From Adiantum capillus-veneris (lineage: Eukaryota > Streptophyta > Polypodiopsida > Polypodiales > Pteridaceae): a DNA stretch of 64,000 nucleotides. The translations under genes and the position numbers were made by a program. The notes beneath the pieces are model-generated. The model saw only the letters and a list, made by a program, of their open reading frames with translations. It was not told the DNA's origin and searched no databases. The stretch spans positions 122,212,891-122,276,890 of the forward strand of contig CM043947.1 of the NCBI GenBank assembly GCA_014529385.2, read 5' to 3'. This document shows positions 45,020 through 54,638 of this stretch, one piece after another (within the stretch, counting starts at the first letter, position 1; each line of letters begins with the position of its first letter).

Positions 45020-46848
45020 GAATGATATATGCTGTGAAGAAATTTCGGCATTATCTTCTAGCCAACAAGTTTGTGTTTTTTACGGATCACCAAGCCTTGC
45101 TCTACCTAGTGAATAAACCATGCAATACCGGGAGAATAGTGAGATGGTTCATTATCTTACTGGAATTCGACTTCACGGTAGTAGTAAAGAAAGGAAAAAC
45201 ACATCTTAGAGCTGATCATCTTTCGCGATTGACGAATGGAGAAGACCCTATAGGAGTAGATGACGACATGCCAGACGCGTACTTGTTCAACATAGAAATG
45301 ATACCGAAGTGGTCTCAAAATGTCGTTAGCCTATTAACCTATGGAGGAGAGTTTGATAGAAGAGAATACAACCAGAAACATATTGCTATTCAGCAATCCA
45401 AGAATCTTCAATTGGTTGCAGGAAGGTTGTATCAATTGGGAAATGATCATGTTTTAGGACTATGCATCAATCCTGAGGAATATAATATATATCTGCGCGA
45501 AGCACATGTTCAAGAATGTGCATTTCATTTTTCAAGAAGGAACACATATAGGAATTTGTTACAATTGGGAGTCTATTGGCCAGGAATGAAAGAAAGCGTA
45601 CATGAATATGTCACTGTATGTATTGTATGTTCATCAAAACCGCCAGCAGAGTATTCGACATTATATCAGATAATGATCGCTCCAGAATGGAGTCAGTATA
45701 TTGTTGAATATCTCACAAATAGAACTTTCCCAAAAGGAACGTCAATAGCTCGTCAGAAATCTGTAGAGACAGAAGCTAGAGATTATGCTTTAATAGGAGA
45801 TCAACTCTATAAGAGAGGTAAAGACAACCAGCTTAGGATTTGCGCATCAAAGACTGAGTATGTGATAATACTAGAGCAAGCTCATGGAGGAGTAGGTGGA
45901 GGCCATTTCTCCGGTGATAAGACAGCAAAACTTGTCTTAGCCGCAGGAATATGGTGGCCAACATTACATATGGACACTGAGGAATACGTTAAACGGTGCG
46001 ATGACTGTCAGCGGACCAAAGTACCACTTAAAAGAGATGATATGCCGCTTAGACCAATGATGGGGGCAAGAGCTTTTGCAAAATGGGGGATTGATTATGT
46101 CGAACCCATTTCACCTCCTGCATATAAAACTCATGCACAATACATCGTTGTGGCTACAGACTATCTAACAAAGTGGGTCGAAGCAAAGGCAACTCAAAAA
46201 GCAGATGCCAGGACCACGGCACAATTTCTATATGAATACGTCTTTGTACGATATGGATTGCCAATAGAAATTGTGAGTGATCGAGGCACACATTTTATAA
46301 ATGAAGTGATAAAGATCCTTCTAGATGAATTCATGGTAATCCATAGGAAATCAGCCCCGTATCATCCACAAGCAAACGGACAAGCTGAAGCAACAAACAA
46401 AACCATATGCACGGTCCTTACGAAGATTGTATTTGAGTCGAGAACTGACTGGGACCAGAAGTTGCATTCAACATTATGGGCATATAGGGTAGCATATAAA
46501 ACATCAATAGGAACGACCCCATATAACATGGTTTTTGGGCTAAATGCTATCTTACCAATAGAATTCTTGATTTCAACCTTAAGGGTGGCTAAGGATCTAG
46601 AGTGGACAGGGCACGAGCTTTCTGATAGAATAGATGACCTGGAAAAGCTAAACGAGCTTCGCCTAAAAGCAGTAGCTTCTATCTACGCTCAAAAAAGGCG
46701 ACAAAAGGAATTTTTTGATAAGTATGTGCGGACTAAAGAGTTTAAGGTTGGGGACTATGTCCTAGTTTACACTCTGAAACAACATGCTAAGAAGCTTAAA
46801 AAGCGAGGGATGGGACCTCTGGTGATTAAAGATCTACAATTGGATTAG
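44857..46848 (+). CDS. Ty3 RNase H (rest) and integrase with doubled zinc finger
   Basis: The true part begins about 44940 with CYASRQLNNAEKNYTTTERE, then the RNase H blocks FFTDHQALLYL and LRADHLSRL. Two H2C2 modules follow. Module 1 is near 45400-45640 (GRLYQLGNDHV, EAHVQECAFHFSRRNT, CIVCSSK). Module 2 is near 45790-46015 (DQLYKRGKDNQ, QAHGGVGGGHFSGDKT, CDDCQRTK). The DDE core has WGIDYVEP (46087), EIVSDRGTHFINE (46268) and YHPQANGQAEATNK (46363). A C-terminal region follows (KEFKVGDYVLVYT). Integrase inserts the cDNA. The doubled module is unusual. Confidence 0.88.
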   Translation: MGEDIPCAYRCFGICNRMHSGSARRRKHGFSICYASRQLNNAEKNYTTTEREGLGMIYAVKKFRHYLLANKFVFFTDHQALLYLVNKPCNTGRIVRWFIILLEFDFTVVVKKGKTHLRADHLSRLTNGEDPIGVDDDMPDAYLFNIEMIPKWSQNVVSLLTYGGEFDRREYNQKHIAIQQSKNLQLVAGRLYQLGNDHVLGLCINPEEYNIYLREAHVQECAFHFSRRNTYRNLLQLGVYWPGMKESVHEYVTVCIVCSSKPPAEYSTLYQIMIAPEWSQYIVEYLTNRTFPKGTSIARQKSVETEARDYALIGDQLYKRGKDNQLRICASKTEYVIILEQAHGGVGGGHFSGDKTAKLVLAAGIWWPTLHMDTEEYVKRCDDCQRTKVPLKRDDMPLRPMMGARAFAKWGIDYVEPISPPAYKTHAQYIVVATDYLTKWVEAKATQKADARTTAQFLYEYVFVRYGLPIEIVSDRGTHFINEVIKILLDEFMVIHRKSAPYHPQANGQAEATNKTICTVLTKIVFESRTDWDQKLHSTLWAYRVAYKTSIGTTPYNMVFGLNAILPIEFLISTLRVAKDLEWTGHELSDRIDDLEKLNELRLKAVASIYAQKRRQKEFFDKYVRTKEFKVGDYVLVYTLKQHAKKLKKRGMGPLVIKDLQLD

Positions 46849-46858
46849 TGGATGCAGA

Positions 46859-48160
46859 GTGAAAAAGTATCTTTTGCCGCTAACCCAAGACATGCTTCTC
46901 AAAATACATCAAGAAAAGTTGCGTGTCCAGAAAAAGAAAATGATTTTGGAGGAAGCGCAAGCCGAGGCGAAGGAAAGAATGGAGAAAAGAAGACTACTAC
47001 GTCAGAAACAGCGCAATGAAGGAGCAATACGAATAAACGCAGTCAGTATAACAGAAAATGATAATGACAAAGAAGAACCCATCATTGAATGCAAAGTAGG
47101 AACCAACCAAATCAAAGCCAGAGCACTATTGGATTCAGGAGCTCAAACTAACCTACTTTCACTCAGTTTGTATAGACAATTGACAAATGACACTAAATTG
47201 CAAACTGCCAAGCAAGAGTTAAAGAGTTACTCTGAGAATTCAATCAAAACTGTCGGATGCACAGTTTTACATATACAGATTAACCAATATGTGTATCCTC
47301 ATATGTTTTACGTGGTTGAAGACCAAGCTACACAACATCCATTATTGCTAGGACAACCATGGCAGAAGCAATACAATGCAATGATTGACTGGAGTTCTAA
47401 ATCAGTGCTTATCAAATACGAAGGTGAAAGTCAATCAGTTAAGTTCACCAAAGGATCAGAGACAACTCCAAAGGAAGAATCCAAGAACAAAGGTAAACAA
47501 CAACCAGAGAAAAAGAAGAAGCAATGGCAACCAAAAGTTTCTATACAACTGGATTGCTCTTCGACGAGGAATTCTCAACAGTGGATAAGGAAGACAAGCA
47601 ATAATATAACAGCTCAACCTTGGGAAAAAACGGAGTCAAAGTTGGTATGGAGACCAAAAAAGGTTGTGCCAGAGAACACAAAGGTGGAAAACAGAGTCTT
47701 CAATACCAGACAACAGAGTGATTCCAGACAATCAAGGACAATGAAACAGATTTGGATTCCAAAGAGGTTCATGACGGCACAAAGCTATAGCAAGCAAATT
47801 TGGATCCCAAAGATTTGTAAACAGGAACTCCCTTCAGTACAATCAACGGAAACTCCTAGGTATTTCAAGTCGAGGAAATCAACACAAAGAACAAAGCAGG
47901 TTTGGGTCGCAAAGAGTTTGTGGCAAGCACAAGTGAAGCGGAAGCAGATTTGGATTGTAAAAAAGAACAACAAAGTAAAGAAGAATCCATCTACTGATTC
48001 TACTACCGAAGTGCCAAAACCAACCCAAAACCCGACCACCAATCCTTCAATCAAACAAAGGGCAGCTTTATTGGAAAGATTGTTGTATCATCGCTCTGCA
48101 ATTGCATTGGGAACTTATGACCAAAACAACTACAATGCTTCGCCCACAGACACTTCATAG
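46859..48160 (+). CDS. Extra ORF: second retropepsin plus KQxWxPK repeats
   Basis: 433 codons, 10 bp after integrase, in a different phase. The N-terminal part is a Lys/Glu-rich helix. Residues ~75-185 look like an aspartic protease: catalytic ARALLDSGAQTNLLSLS, a flap-like VGCTVLHIQI and the end block HPLLLGQPW. The basic C-terminal part repeats a K-Q-I/V-W-I/V-P/A-K unit: KQIWIPKRF, KQIWIPKIC, KQVWVAKSL, KQIWIVKKN, with looser relatives KLVWRPKK and QQWIRKTS. Function unknown. The protease could process the extra 3' protein, and the basic repeats could bind nucleic acid; both are inference. The start Met is uncertain because coding-like sequence runs up to it. Confidence 0.75.
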   Translation: MKKYLLPLTQDMLLKIHQEKLRVQKKKMILEEAQAEAKERMEKRRLLRQKQRNEGAIRINAVSITENDNDKEEPIIECKVGTNQIKARALLDSGAQTNLLSLSLYRQLTNDTKLQTAKQELKSYSENSIKTVGCTVLHIQINQYVYPHMFYVVEDQATQHPLLLGQPWQKQYNAMIDWSSKSVLIKYEGESQSVKFTKGSETTPKEESKNKGKQQPEKKKKQWQPKVSIQLDCSSTRNSQQWIRKTSNNITAQPWEKTESKLVWRPKKVVPENTKVENRVFNTRQQSDSRQSRTMKQIWIPKRFMTAQSYSKQIWIPKICKQELPSVQSTETPRYFKSRKSTQRTKQVWVAKSLWQAQVKRKQIWIVKKNNKVKKNPSTDSTTEVPKPTQNPTTNPSIKQRAALLERLLYHRSAIALGTYDQNNYNASPTDTS

Positions 48161-49795
48161 TCGTCCGGGAGGACTCAGACTAGGAGGGGGGGAGGTATAC
48201 AGGTATACAGGAGCTACAAAGCAGCTACAAGCGACAAAAACAAAGAAAAACAAAAATTATATTACAAGGGCAGTGTCTTACATGATTTTGCAATTTTTAT
48301 GTTTGATTGCGGATATTGATAATATTTATGCCCTTATATACCTTGTTTTGCAACAAGAAGAGATCAAATGATGAATTTGGGTCTCTAGACGTGTAAATAT
48401 CACTAAATAAGAGTGTTTTTGGAGCTAAAAAGTGGATAAAAGTGGTAATCCAAGTCCAGAAATCACAAATAATTGTATATTCATATACACAGAGTTACCA
48501 GCTATTTATTGTGTATGTTTGGAATTTTTTGGCTTCGATTTGCTATTTTCCTTTATTTTTTATGATTTTCTTGATAAAAGTAAAAGAAAAATAAAAAAGC
48601 TGGTGAAACGAGATCAGAAAAAAGAAAAGAATAGATGGTGATGATCCTAATGACAAGGGCAACCCATGGTAAAAATTGAGTACAATTCGGAAAAAGTTGC
48701 GGAAAGCCCGAAATGACAGAATTTTGACAAAGTGGACAGATTTCTCAGAAACAGGTCAAACAGAGTCCAAATTGAGAAATTTCATATCCTAAAGTGCATT
48801 TCACGATGAGATAGGAGCACATGTCAAATTTGGTAACAAGTGATCCGGGAAGTCCGAAGTTAAGTATTTTTCACTTCACTTTTAAGCTCATTTCCACTAT
48901 TACCTTCTTGGAGAGAGCAAAGAGCACACAGGAGCATCCAACCTTCTACAGCCTTCTACGACTGCTACGAGAGCTCAGAGGACACCAAACATGAGAGGTA
49001 GACTCGTTGCCATAAGCTTTTGATGCTTATCGTTAACTTTTGTCGCGAAAACTGACCAAAACCAAGAAACAAGAGCAGACGGGGAATGCGGTAGAATGCT
49101 AGGTAGTGGCACAACCGCCTAACCAAACCTTGCAAGAACTTATAGGTGGGTTACCCTAGTATATTTCTAACACTCAAAGCTCGAGAAAGAACGACTGGAA
49201 AAACCCTAGGTCAACAGAGCCTGCAAGTGGCAAACAGGAAAAAGTTGTCGAAACGACACAAAACTCCTCAGGAAGCTCAACAACATCGAGGGCAATGCAA
49301 CCATGGAGTATCTCCAGGTTTGGACCACCAAAAGTGGGTCAAAACAACCGATTCGACGACAGACACACAAAGCGTCATTTTGGCATAACGACTGAAATTG
49401 ACGACCGAATGAAATGAAACTTCACAAGCAGCTTCAAATATACATGGATGACTTATGTTTGCAAGCAAAACTCAAAAGAAAGCTGATTCACTTACCGATG
49501 GTGAAAAAGACGCTTTTGGGCAACCAAATGGAGAAAGATGGAGAACGGGGAGCCAAAGTCAAGTTCAACCAAATAGATGGCTTCACAACATATCCAATGA
49601 GCTGGAAATGCAACTCTCGAGAAGAAAAGTTGAAGAAATTCAACCCCACGGCAAAGAGACGACTTCGGAGACTGAAATGCCTATAAGGGGGCTTTTTAGC
49701 TAAACTGATGACTTTTTAAGTTGAAAACTAGTTAGCAGGGCTTAGGGCACTAGCACAAAGCATTCTTTGCACAAAAAGACCAACATTTCAAGAAA
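48161..49795 (+). other. Ty3 internal spacer
   Basis: About 1.6 kb with no convincing gene. It contains a G-rich purine run (48181-48192, GAGGGGGGGAGG) that resembles an internal polypurine tract. A segment near 48700-48870 resembles the leader repeats. A 23-bp echo of the reverse transcriptase YMDDL codons lies at 49437-49459. Small frames at 49146-49388 and 49414-49703 are not recognised. Confidence 0.6.
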
Positions 49796-50792
49796 AGACA
49801 TCATACGCGTATGATGTCTCACAGCATGAATTTCACATCCATTTCAACATTTGAGTGCATAGCCTCATTCCACAGGTTAATCACATCCTATGAACCAAGT
49901 ATCATGAGAATTGGAGTTAGAAAACCCAAGGAAAACCAAAAAGACGCAAATTAGGCCATAAAATTGATTTTTGGTCCTAATTTTGTCAAAATAACTCCAA
50001 ACTCAATGAAACTTTGTAGGATTGTTGATTAACACATCTACAAGCTATCTGGAACCAAAAAGCACCATTTTGACACAAAAGACATCATACGCGTATGATG
50101 TCTATTTGCACTTACAGAGCCAAAACTGCTCATTTGTCATCATACATCCATTATATATATCTAATACATGCTACATATGAAATTTGGAACCATTTGGTCA
50201 AGAGGATCACCCCAGTAGCCCAATTGAAGGAAAATCCTTCACCTAAAGCCTATTTTTGGCCCAAATCCAACATACTCAAGTCCAAACCAAGATTTGAGTA
50301 GATATAGTCCTTCACTAGTACATGGGGAGTCCACAGAACCAATCCCATGAAAAATTGATGAAGAAGACATCATACGCGTATGATGTCTCCAGAGCCATTT
50401 TTAGCCCAAAATCTATCCAAAATTCATAAATCCACTGAATACAAATCCAAGCTTATAGAGAAATTTGGTCCAAAAATACACTAAAACACATCATACGCGT
50501 ATGATGTCTCACTATGTGATTTTGGCACCTCAGGGCTTCAACCACCAAACATAAGTGATCTACATGCCATTTGAAAGTGAACCACCAAGTTTTATCCAAT
50601 TTGGATCATAAAATCCAAATCCCTTTCAAAATTTTGCCAAGAGCCGGAACTGGACTAAACTGGCCAAAACTTGACCAAATGGTATCCAAACTCAAATCCA
50701 AGCATATGATACTCATGTATACACTATCAGCTACAAGCACAACCAATATGAAGTCATTTTGACACAAAAAACATCATACGCGTATGATGTCT
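49796..50792. repeat. 3' palindrome array (5 sites)
   Basis: Sites start at 49796, 50080, 50365, 50486 and 50769, so spacings are 284, 285, 121 and 283 bp. The first three are perfect 24-bp palindromes. The last two differ only in the second base of the left arm. The last four sites repeat the spacing pattern of the 5' array (about 285, 122, 283). Confidence 0.92.
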
Positions 50793-50958
50793 ACATCATG
50801 ATTTTGAGCCCATTTTGCATATTTTTTCACCTACCTTGCATCCTTAGGCCCTGAATAGCTCATGTTTCAATTTTCAAGTCATTTGGATAGTTAAAATCTT
50901 CATTTCGGCTTTCAGTACTAAAAAGACGCTAACTTCTGAAATTGGAGTTACAGGATCC

Positions 50959-51750
50959 ATGGATTCCGCCAAGTTATCGGCAACGAAGAGAAAAAGACCG
51001 ACAATCAAAGATGCTCTTGCAGAAGCGGAACCCTTTGACATTCCAGCAGAAACCCTCAAGCCAACCAAAACTTGGGTGGAGGAAGCAGTATTGGAGAAAG
51101 AGGGAATAAAGATCTACCAGGGGACTTTCAGAGATCCTCAAGGGCAAGCAGTGGATGTACCGATGATCCCACAGGAATTGGTAAATTATAGCAGGTCAGA
51201 AGACATCAACAGGTACCTGGAAAGGGCAGACTTGCACAGTTTCTTCACCTCGAGACCATCAGGTGTGGATACAAGAAGAGTGTACGAGTTGGCAACATCC
51301 ATTCAGAAGGATGGGAAAGCCACATTGACAGCCATGGATGGAGAGAAAGTAGAAGTACAGATCACTCCACAGCTCATTGCCGACGCATTGAAGCTGCACA
51401 ACAAAGGGAGCTCTGTCAGGGAAAGAAGGGAGGCCATAGAGGTCTATGGATCCAAGAAACAGAATGCAACCTATGGAGATATGGCGGACCAAAGAGAGGC
51501 AACCCTTTGCCGACTGTACAACCAGTTTCTCCATGTTTGCAGTAAAAGACCGCAAAAGTATACGACACCGCCCCATGCCATTGCGACCACCATAACATGG
51601 GCATTAAAGAGCAATATGCCAAAAGAGGTGAATTACGCTCAACACATCCACGAGCAAGTAATTGCCATGCACAACGAGAAGCCAAAGTACATAGGAGGAG
51701 CGGAAATTCTGACAAGAATAGCTTATGAAGCTATTGGAGCTAGAGATTAG
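50959..51750 (+). CDS. Ty3 extra 3' ORF, N-terminal part
   Basis: 263 codons, starting MDSAKLSATKRKRPTIKDAL, with a basic nuclear-signal-like KRKRP. The globular part (YELATSIQKDGKATL, VEVQITPQLIADALKL, ATLCRLYNQFL) loosely resembles the putative transposon-protein domain found in extra ORFs of Athila-type elements, but I am not certain. A TAG at 51748-51750 and another at 51769-51771 separate it from the following frame, which is in the same phase. The two parts were probably one protein. It begins 167 bp after the last palindrome of the 3' array. Confidence 0.75.
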   Translation: MDSAKLSATKRKRPTIKDALAEAEPFDIPAETLKPTKTWVEEAVLEKEGIKIYQGTFRDPQGQAVDVPMIPQELVNYSRSEDINRYLERADLHSFFTSRPSGVDTRRVYELATSIQKDGKATLTAMDGEKVEVQITPQLIADALKLHNKGSSVRERREAIEVYGSKKQNATYGDMADQREATLCRLYNQFLHVCSKRPQKYTTPPHAIATTITWALKSNMPKEVNYAQHIHEQVIAMHNEKPKYIGGAEILTRIAYEAIGARD

Positions 51751-51882
51751 TGGCCAAAGGTTCCCTCCTAGAATGAGTGGCTTAGAGAAGCCGACGAGGA
51801 GGAAGAACAGCCCGAAGTATCCAAGAGGGCATCCACAAGAGCACGCCGGAAACTAGAAATAGTTTTAGAACCTGAAGAGGAG

Positions 51883-54054
51883 GTGGACGAGCCGCTTATG
51901 AAGAAAGTAAAGAAGAAGGGTGCTCCCAAGCAAACCAAAAGTCAGAAAGTGGCAAGAATGGAAAGACTAGTGGAGCAGTTTAGAGCAGAAAGAGCTCTAA
52001 AGGGTGACTTTGAAGAAAAGTGGGTGCCAGACCCCACCAAAGTCGGAACTAGCTCAGCCAGGCCACATGTTGATCAATACGATCAATATATTAAAGCTTA
52101 TGAGGAGTCAGAGGCTATACTGGAGCAGCAACCTGTCGAGCCATACACTGAAGAGGAGGTACAACTTTTAAAAGCTGAGCTGAAAAAGGACGACAAGGGG
52201 AAAGGGAAAGTAGATGAGTCTACTAAATCTCAAGAGACAGACGGGCAAGCCGACAAGGGGAAAGCCAAAGAAGCTGAGGACAGATACCCCTCTATGACTG
52301 ATGTACCAAGCCCGAAGAAGACAAAAAATATCGTGGAAGAGACCACAATAGAGATGGACATAGATGATTTGGAAAAGCCGAAGGCCGAGACCAAAGAAAA
52401 GGAGATAGATCCAGTTCAGCAAAAGAGAAATGATTATGAGGATCTGGTAGCGATAGGATACATTGAAGCAGAGGCCCTTGAGGCAGTTTATGGGATCACC
52501 CTACAAAAACAAGATGATCGGAGAGGGACGGAGGAAAAAACAAAGAGTACAAAAGAAAGTGAAGAGAAACTGGACGAACAGAACGTACTAGAAGAGCCGA
52601 AGCCAGTGGAGGTGGTGGCAGAAAGAGCTTTAGAGTTGACAGATGAAGATGAAAAAGACATGCACATGGTGCATGTGCACATGGTGCATGAACTGCTAGG
52701 CAAGATCAAAGAAAGATCCAGGGCAAAGGAAGTAGAGATTGGGACAGCCAAACAAAGGGAAGCAGAGTTGCAGAGGAAATTAGAGAATGCTATGACCGAA
52801 TCTGAAAGTCATAAAGCATCACTCTATGACGCGGAAAACGAGAGAGACGGCTTGATACTCCAGCTAGCCGAGGCTTCAAGAGAGGTAACAAGTGCACAGG
52901 AAGCAAAGGAGCGGATAGAAGATGAGTTGGAGGCAGCCAAGGATGAGCTCATTGAGCTAAGGGAAAGAGTCGAGCTCCAAGAAAGAACAATCACTAGACT
53001 TAGGACTACCCCTAGAGCTAGCAGAGAAGGAACCGAACAAGAAGGAACTCTCGTACCAGCTTTAGAAGACCAGATCCGAAGCTTACAAAGAGAGCTGAGA
53101 TTAGAGCAAGTGCAAAGGTTGCACATTGCGGAGGGATCATTGGCCGCAGAGGAGAGGCTCACATTAGAAAATCAAACACTAAGGACACAGAATGAGGCCC
53201 TCCGCAAACAGCTCCAAGATCTACAAGAGCAACAAAGAAGAGAGACAGAGACACCACACGAAGAATCAAGTGGAGCAGCCATAGAGCTACCAGAAACTGG
53301 AGAGGCAACCACAATTGAAGATCCAGCCCCAGCTCAAGAGGTGGTCTCGACTTCAAGAATCTCTGAGGAAGAAGAACAAAGGCTCCATGACCAAATAGAA
53401 AAGTCAGCAGAGGAGAGTGCCAAGGCGGAAATGGAATGGGAGAGGAGACTCCTCATCTCCATTAGACTTCAGGGATTAGACACAAAAGTGCTCCATGAAG
53501 AGTGGATGCAACCCAGCCTGCCTTTCCCTTTGATGAAATTTGAAGTGCTAAAGACGAAAAAGAGAATAGAGGAGGAGCAGTATGTCGCTCTTTACGAAGG
53601 CGACATCACAAAGGAAGAACAGTCAAAGAAGATAGTAGATTCACAACCTAGATGGAGGAAAGGTTGGCTGAACAAATACCCAGCCTACCTCATCTACTTG
53701 GTGGAGGCACCAAAGGAGATTCGGGAGAATGCAACCTTCTGCCCGGTGCCAAGAGTCAGAAACTGGAAAGAGCATGGCAAGATTGCAGAAAAGAAGCCAA
53801 ATTGGCTTAATAATCCCAGGATGCCAGGACCAAAGGCAGGAGAGAGAATAGGTAAAGCCTACATGGTGAAAACCCTAACGGGCACCATCAAGCTCTTTAC
53901 TGGCTCTCCTGACCTTTCGTGTCAGATGCTCAAGAAAATCTGCAGGACTCTCTTAGCTTGCATTGAAGTGTTCGCGCCAGATAAAGCCACGACCTCGAGT
54001 CTACTATCGATGGCCGACACAGTGACTGATATGATATATGATCTTTCATTGTAG
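51883..54054 (+). CDS. Ty3 extra 3' ORF, coiled-coil and C-terminal part
   Basis: 723 codons from the listed Met. In phase, coding-like sequence extends upstream to the TAG at 51769. It is Lys/Glu-rich with a second basic patch (KKVKKKGAPKQTKSQK). Residues ~240-470 form a long coiled coil (heptads in REAELQRKLENAMTESES and RIEDELEAAKDELIELRER). The C-terminal ~180 residues look folded (RRLLISIRLQGLDTKVLHE, then KGWLNKYPAYLIYLVEAP). No enzyme motif is seen. It is element-specific and the function is unknown. It could be structural, or a DNA-binding regulator of the palindromes (inference). Confidence 0.75.
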   Translation: MDEPLMKKVKKKGAPKQTKSQKVARMERLVEQFRAERALKGDFEEKWVPDPTKVGTSSARPHVDQYDQYIKAYEESEAILEQQPVEPYTEEEVQLLKAELKKDDKGKGKVDESTKSQETDGQADKGKAKEAEDRYPSMTDVPSPKKTKNIVEETTIEMDIDDLEKPKAETKEKEIDPVQQKRNDYEDLVAIGYIEAEALEAVYGITLQKQDDRRGTEEKTKSTKESEEKLDEQNVLEEPKPVEVVAERALELTDEDEKDMHMVHVHMVHELLGKIKERSRAKEVEIGTAKQREAELQRKLENAMTESESHKASLYDAENERDGLILQLAEASREVTSAQEAKERIEDELEAAKDELIELRERVELQERTITRLRTTPRASREGTEQEGTLVPALEDQIRSLQRELRLEQVQRLHIAEGSLAAEERLTLENQTLRTQNEALRKQLQDLQEQQRRETETPHEESSGAAIELPETGEATTIEDPAPAQEVVSTSRISEEEEQRLHDQIEKSAEESAKAEMEWERRLLISIRLQGLDTKVLHEEWMQPSLPFPLMKFEVLKTKKRIEEEQYVALYEGDITKEEQSKKIVDSQPRWRKGWLNKYPAYLIYLVEAPKEIRENATFCPVPRVRNWKEHGKIAEKKPNWLNNPRMPGPKAGERIGKAYMVKTLTGTIKLFTGSPDLSCQMLKKICRTLLACIEVFAPDKATTSSLLSMADTVTDMIYDLSL

Positions 54055-54284
54055 CCTTCTCCAAAAGTGTTGCACCTCCTATACCAAAGGATTATGTTTT
54101 TGCCTAGCTTCCACATGCAAACATTCGAAGAAGCTTTCTACACCGGCTTTTTCACCCACGAAAGAAAAATATTCGGCCCAACCTTGACCATCGGCAACCT
54201 ACGATACGAATCACATTTGCAGATGCTCAAGACGACAGGACTTTATTGACCAAGCATAAAAGTCATGTCAGGGACGACATGAAC

Positions 54285-54298
54285 GCGGAGGGGGGGAG
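54285..54298 (+). other. Ty3 polypurine tract
   Basis: GCGGAGGGGGGGAG directly before the 3' LTR. This is the primer for plus-strand DNA synthesis. Confidence 0.9.
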
Positions 54299-54587
54299 TG
54301 TTGAGCCAGCAGAGGATCACACCCACATTTTTGCTCACACTCATCATTTTGTAACCATTGATTGTAATAAATGTCTCTCCGACATTAATTTTGATTTGAG
54401 CCATTCATTAAGTAATGGGACTCAATTGAGTTTCCAGCTTGTAATCCCGAAGTAATTTCACTTGCTGATGTAATTAGTTAGAGATGTTCTCACCTCCAAG
54501 GCTGAGGTATATAAGCCAAAGTTTTTGTAACCTAAAAGGAGATTCAGATTATTAATCAAAGCGAGTTTTTGAGCGCCGTGACTGTGT

Positions 54588-54638
<51 letters not shown>

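Noticed and set aside
48181-48200. Internal G-rich purine run as the end of a nested element
   Set aside because: No LTR follows it and the surrounding sequence is continuous with the Ty3 element. Kept only as a possible internal polypurine tract.
37711-50792. CRISPR-like array from regularly spaced repeats
   Set aside because: The repeats are self-palindromic and 121-288 bp apart, inside a plant retrotransposon, with no cas genes. Not CRISPR.
51883-54054. Possible envelope-like protein in the Ty3 extra 3' ORF
   Set aside because: No signal peptide or transmembrane segment. The protein is charged and coiled-coil, so an env-like role is not supported.
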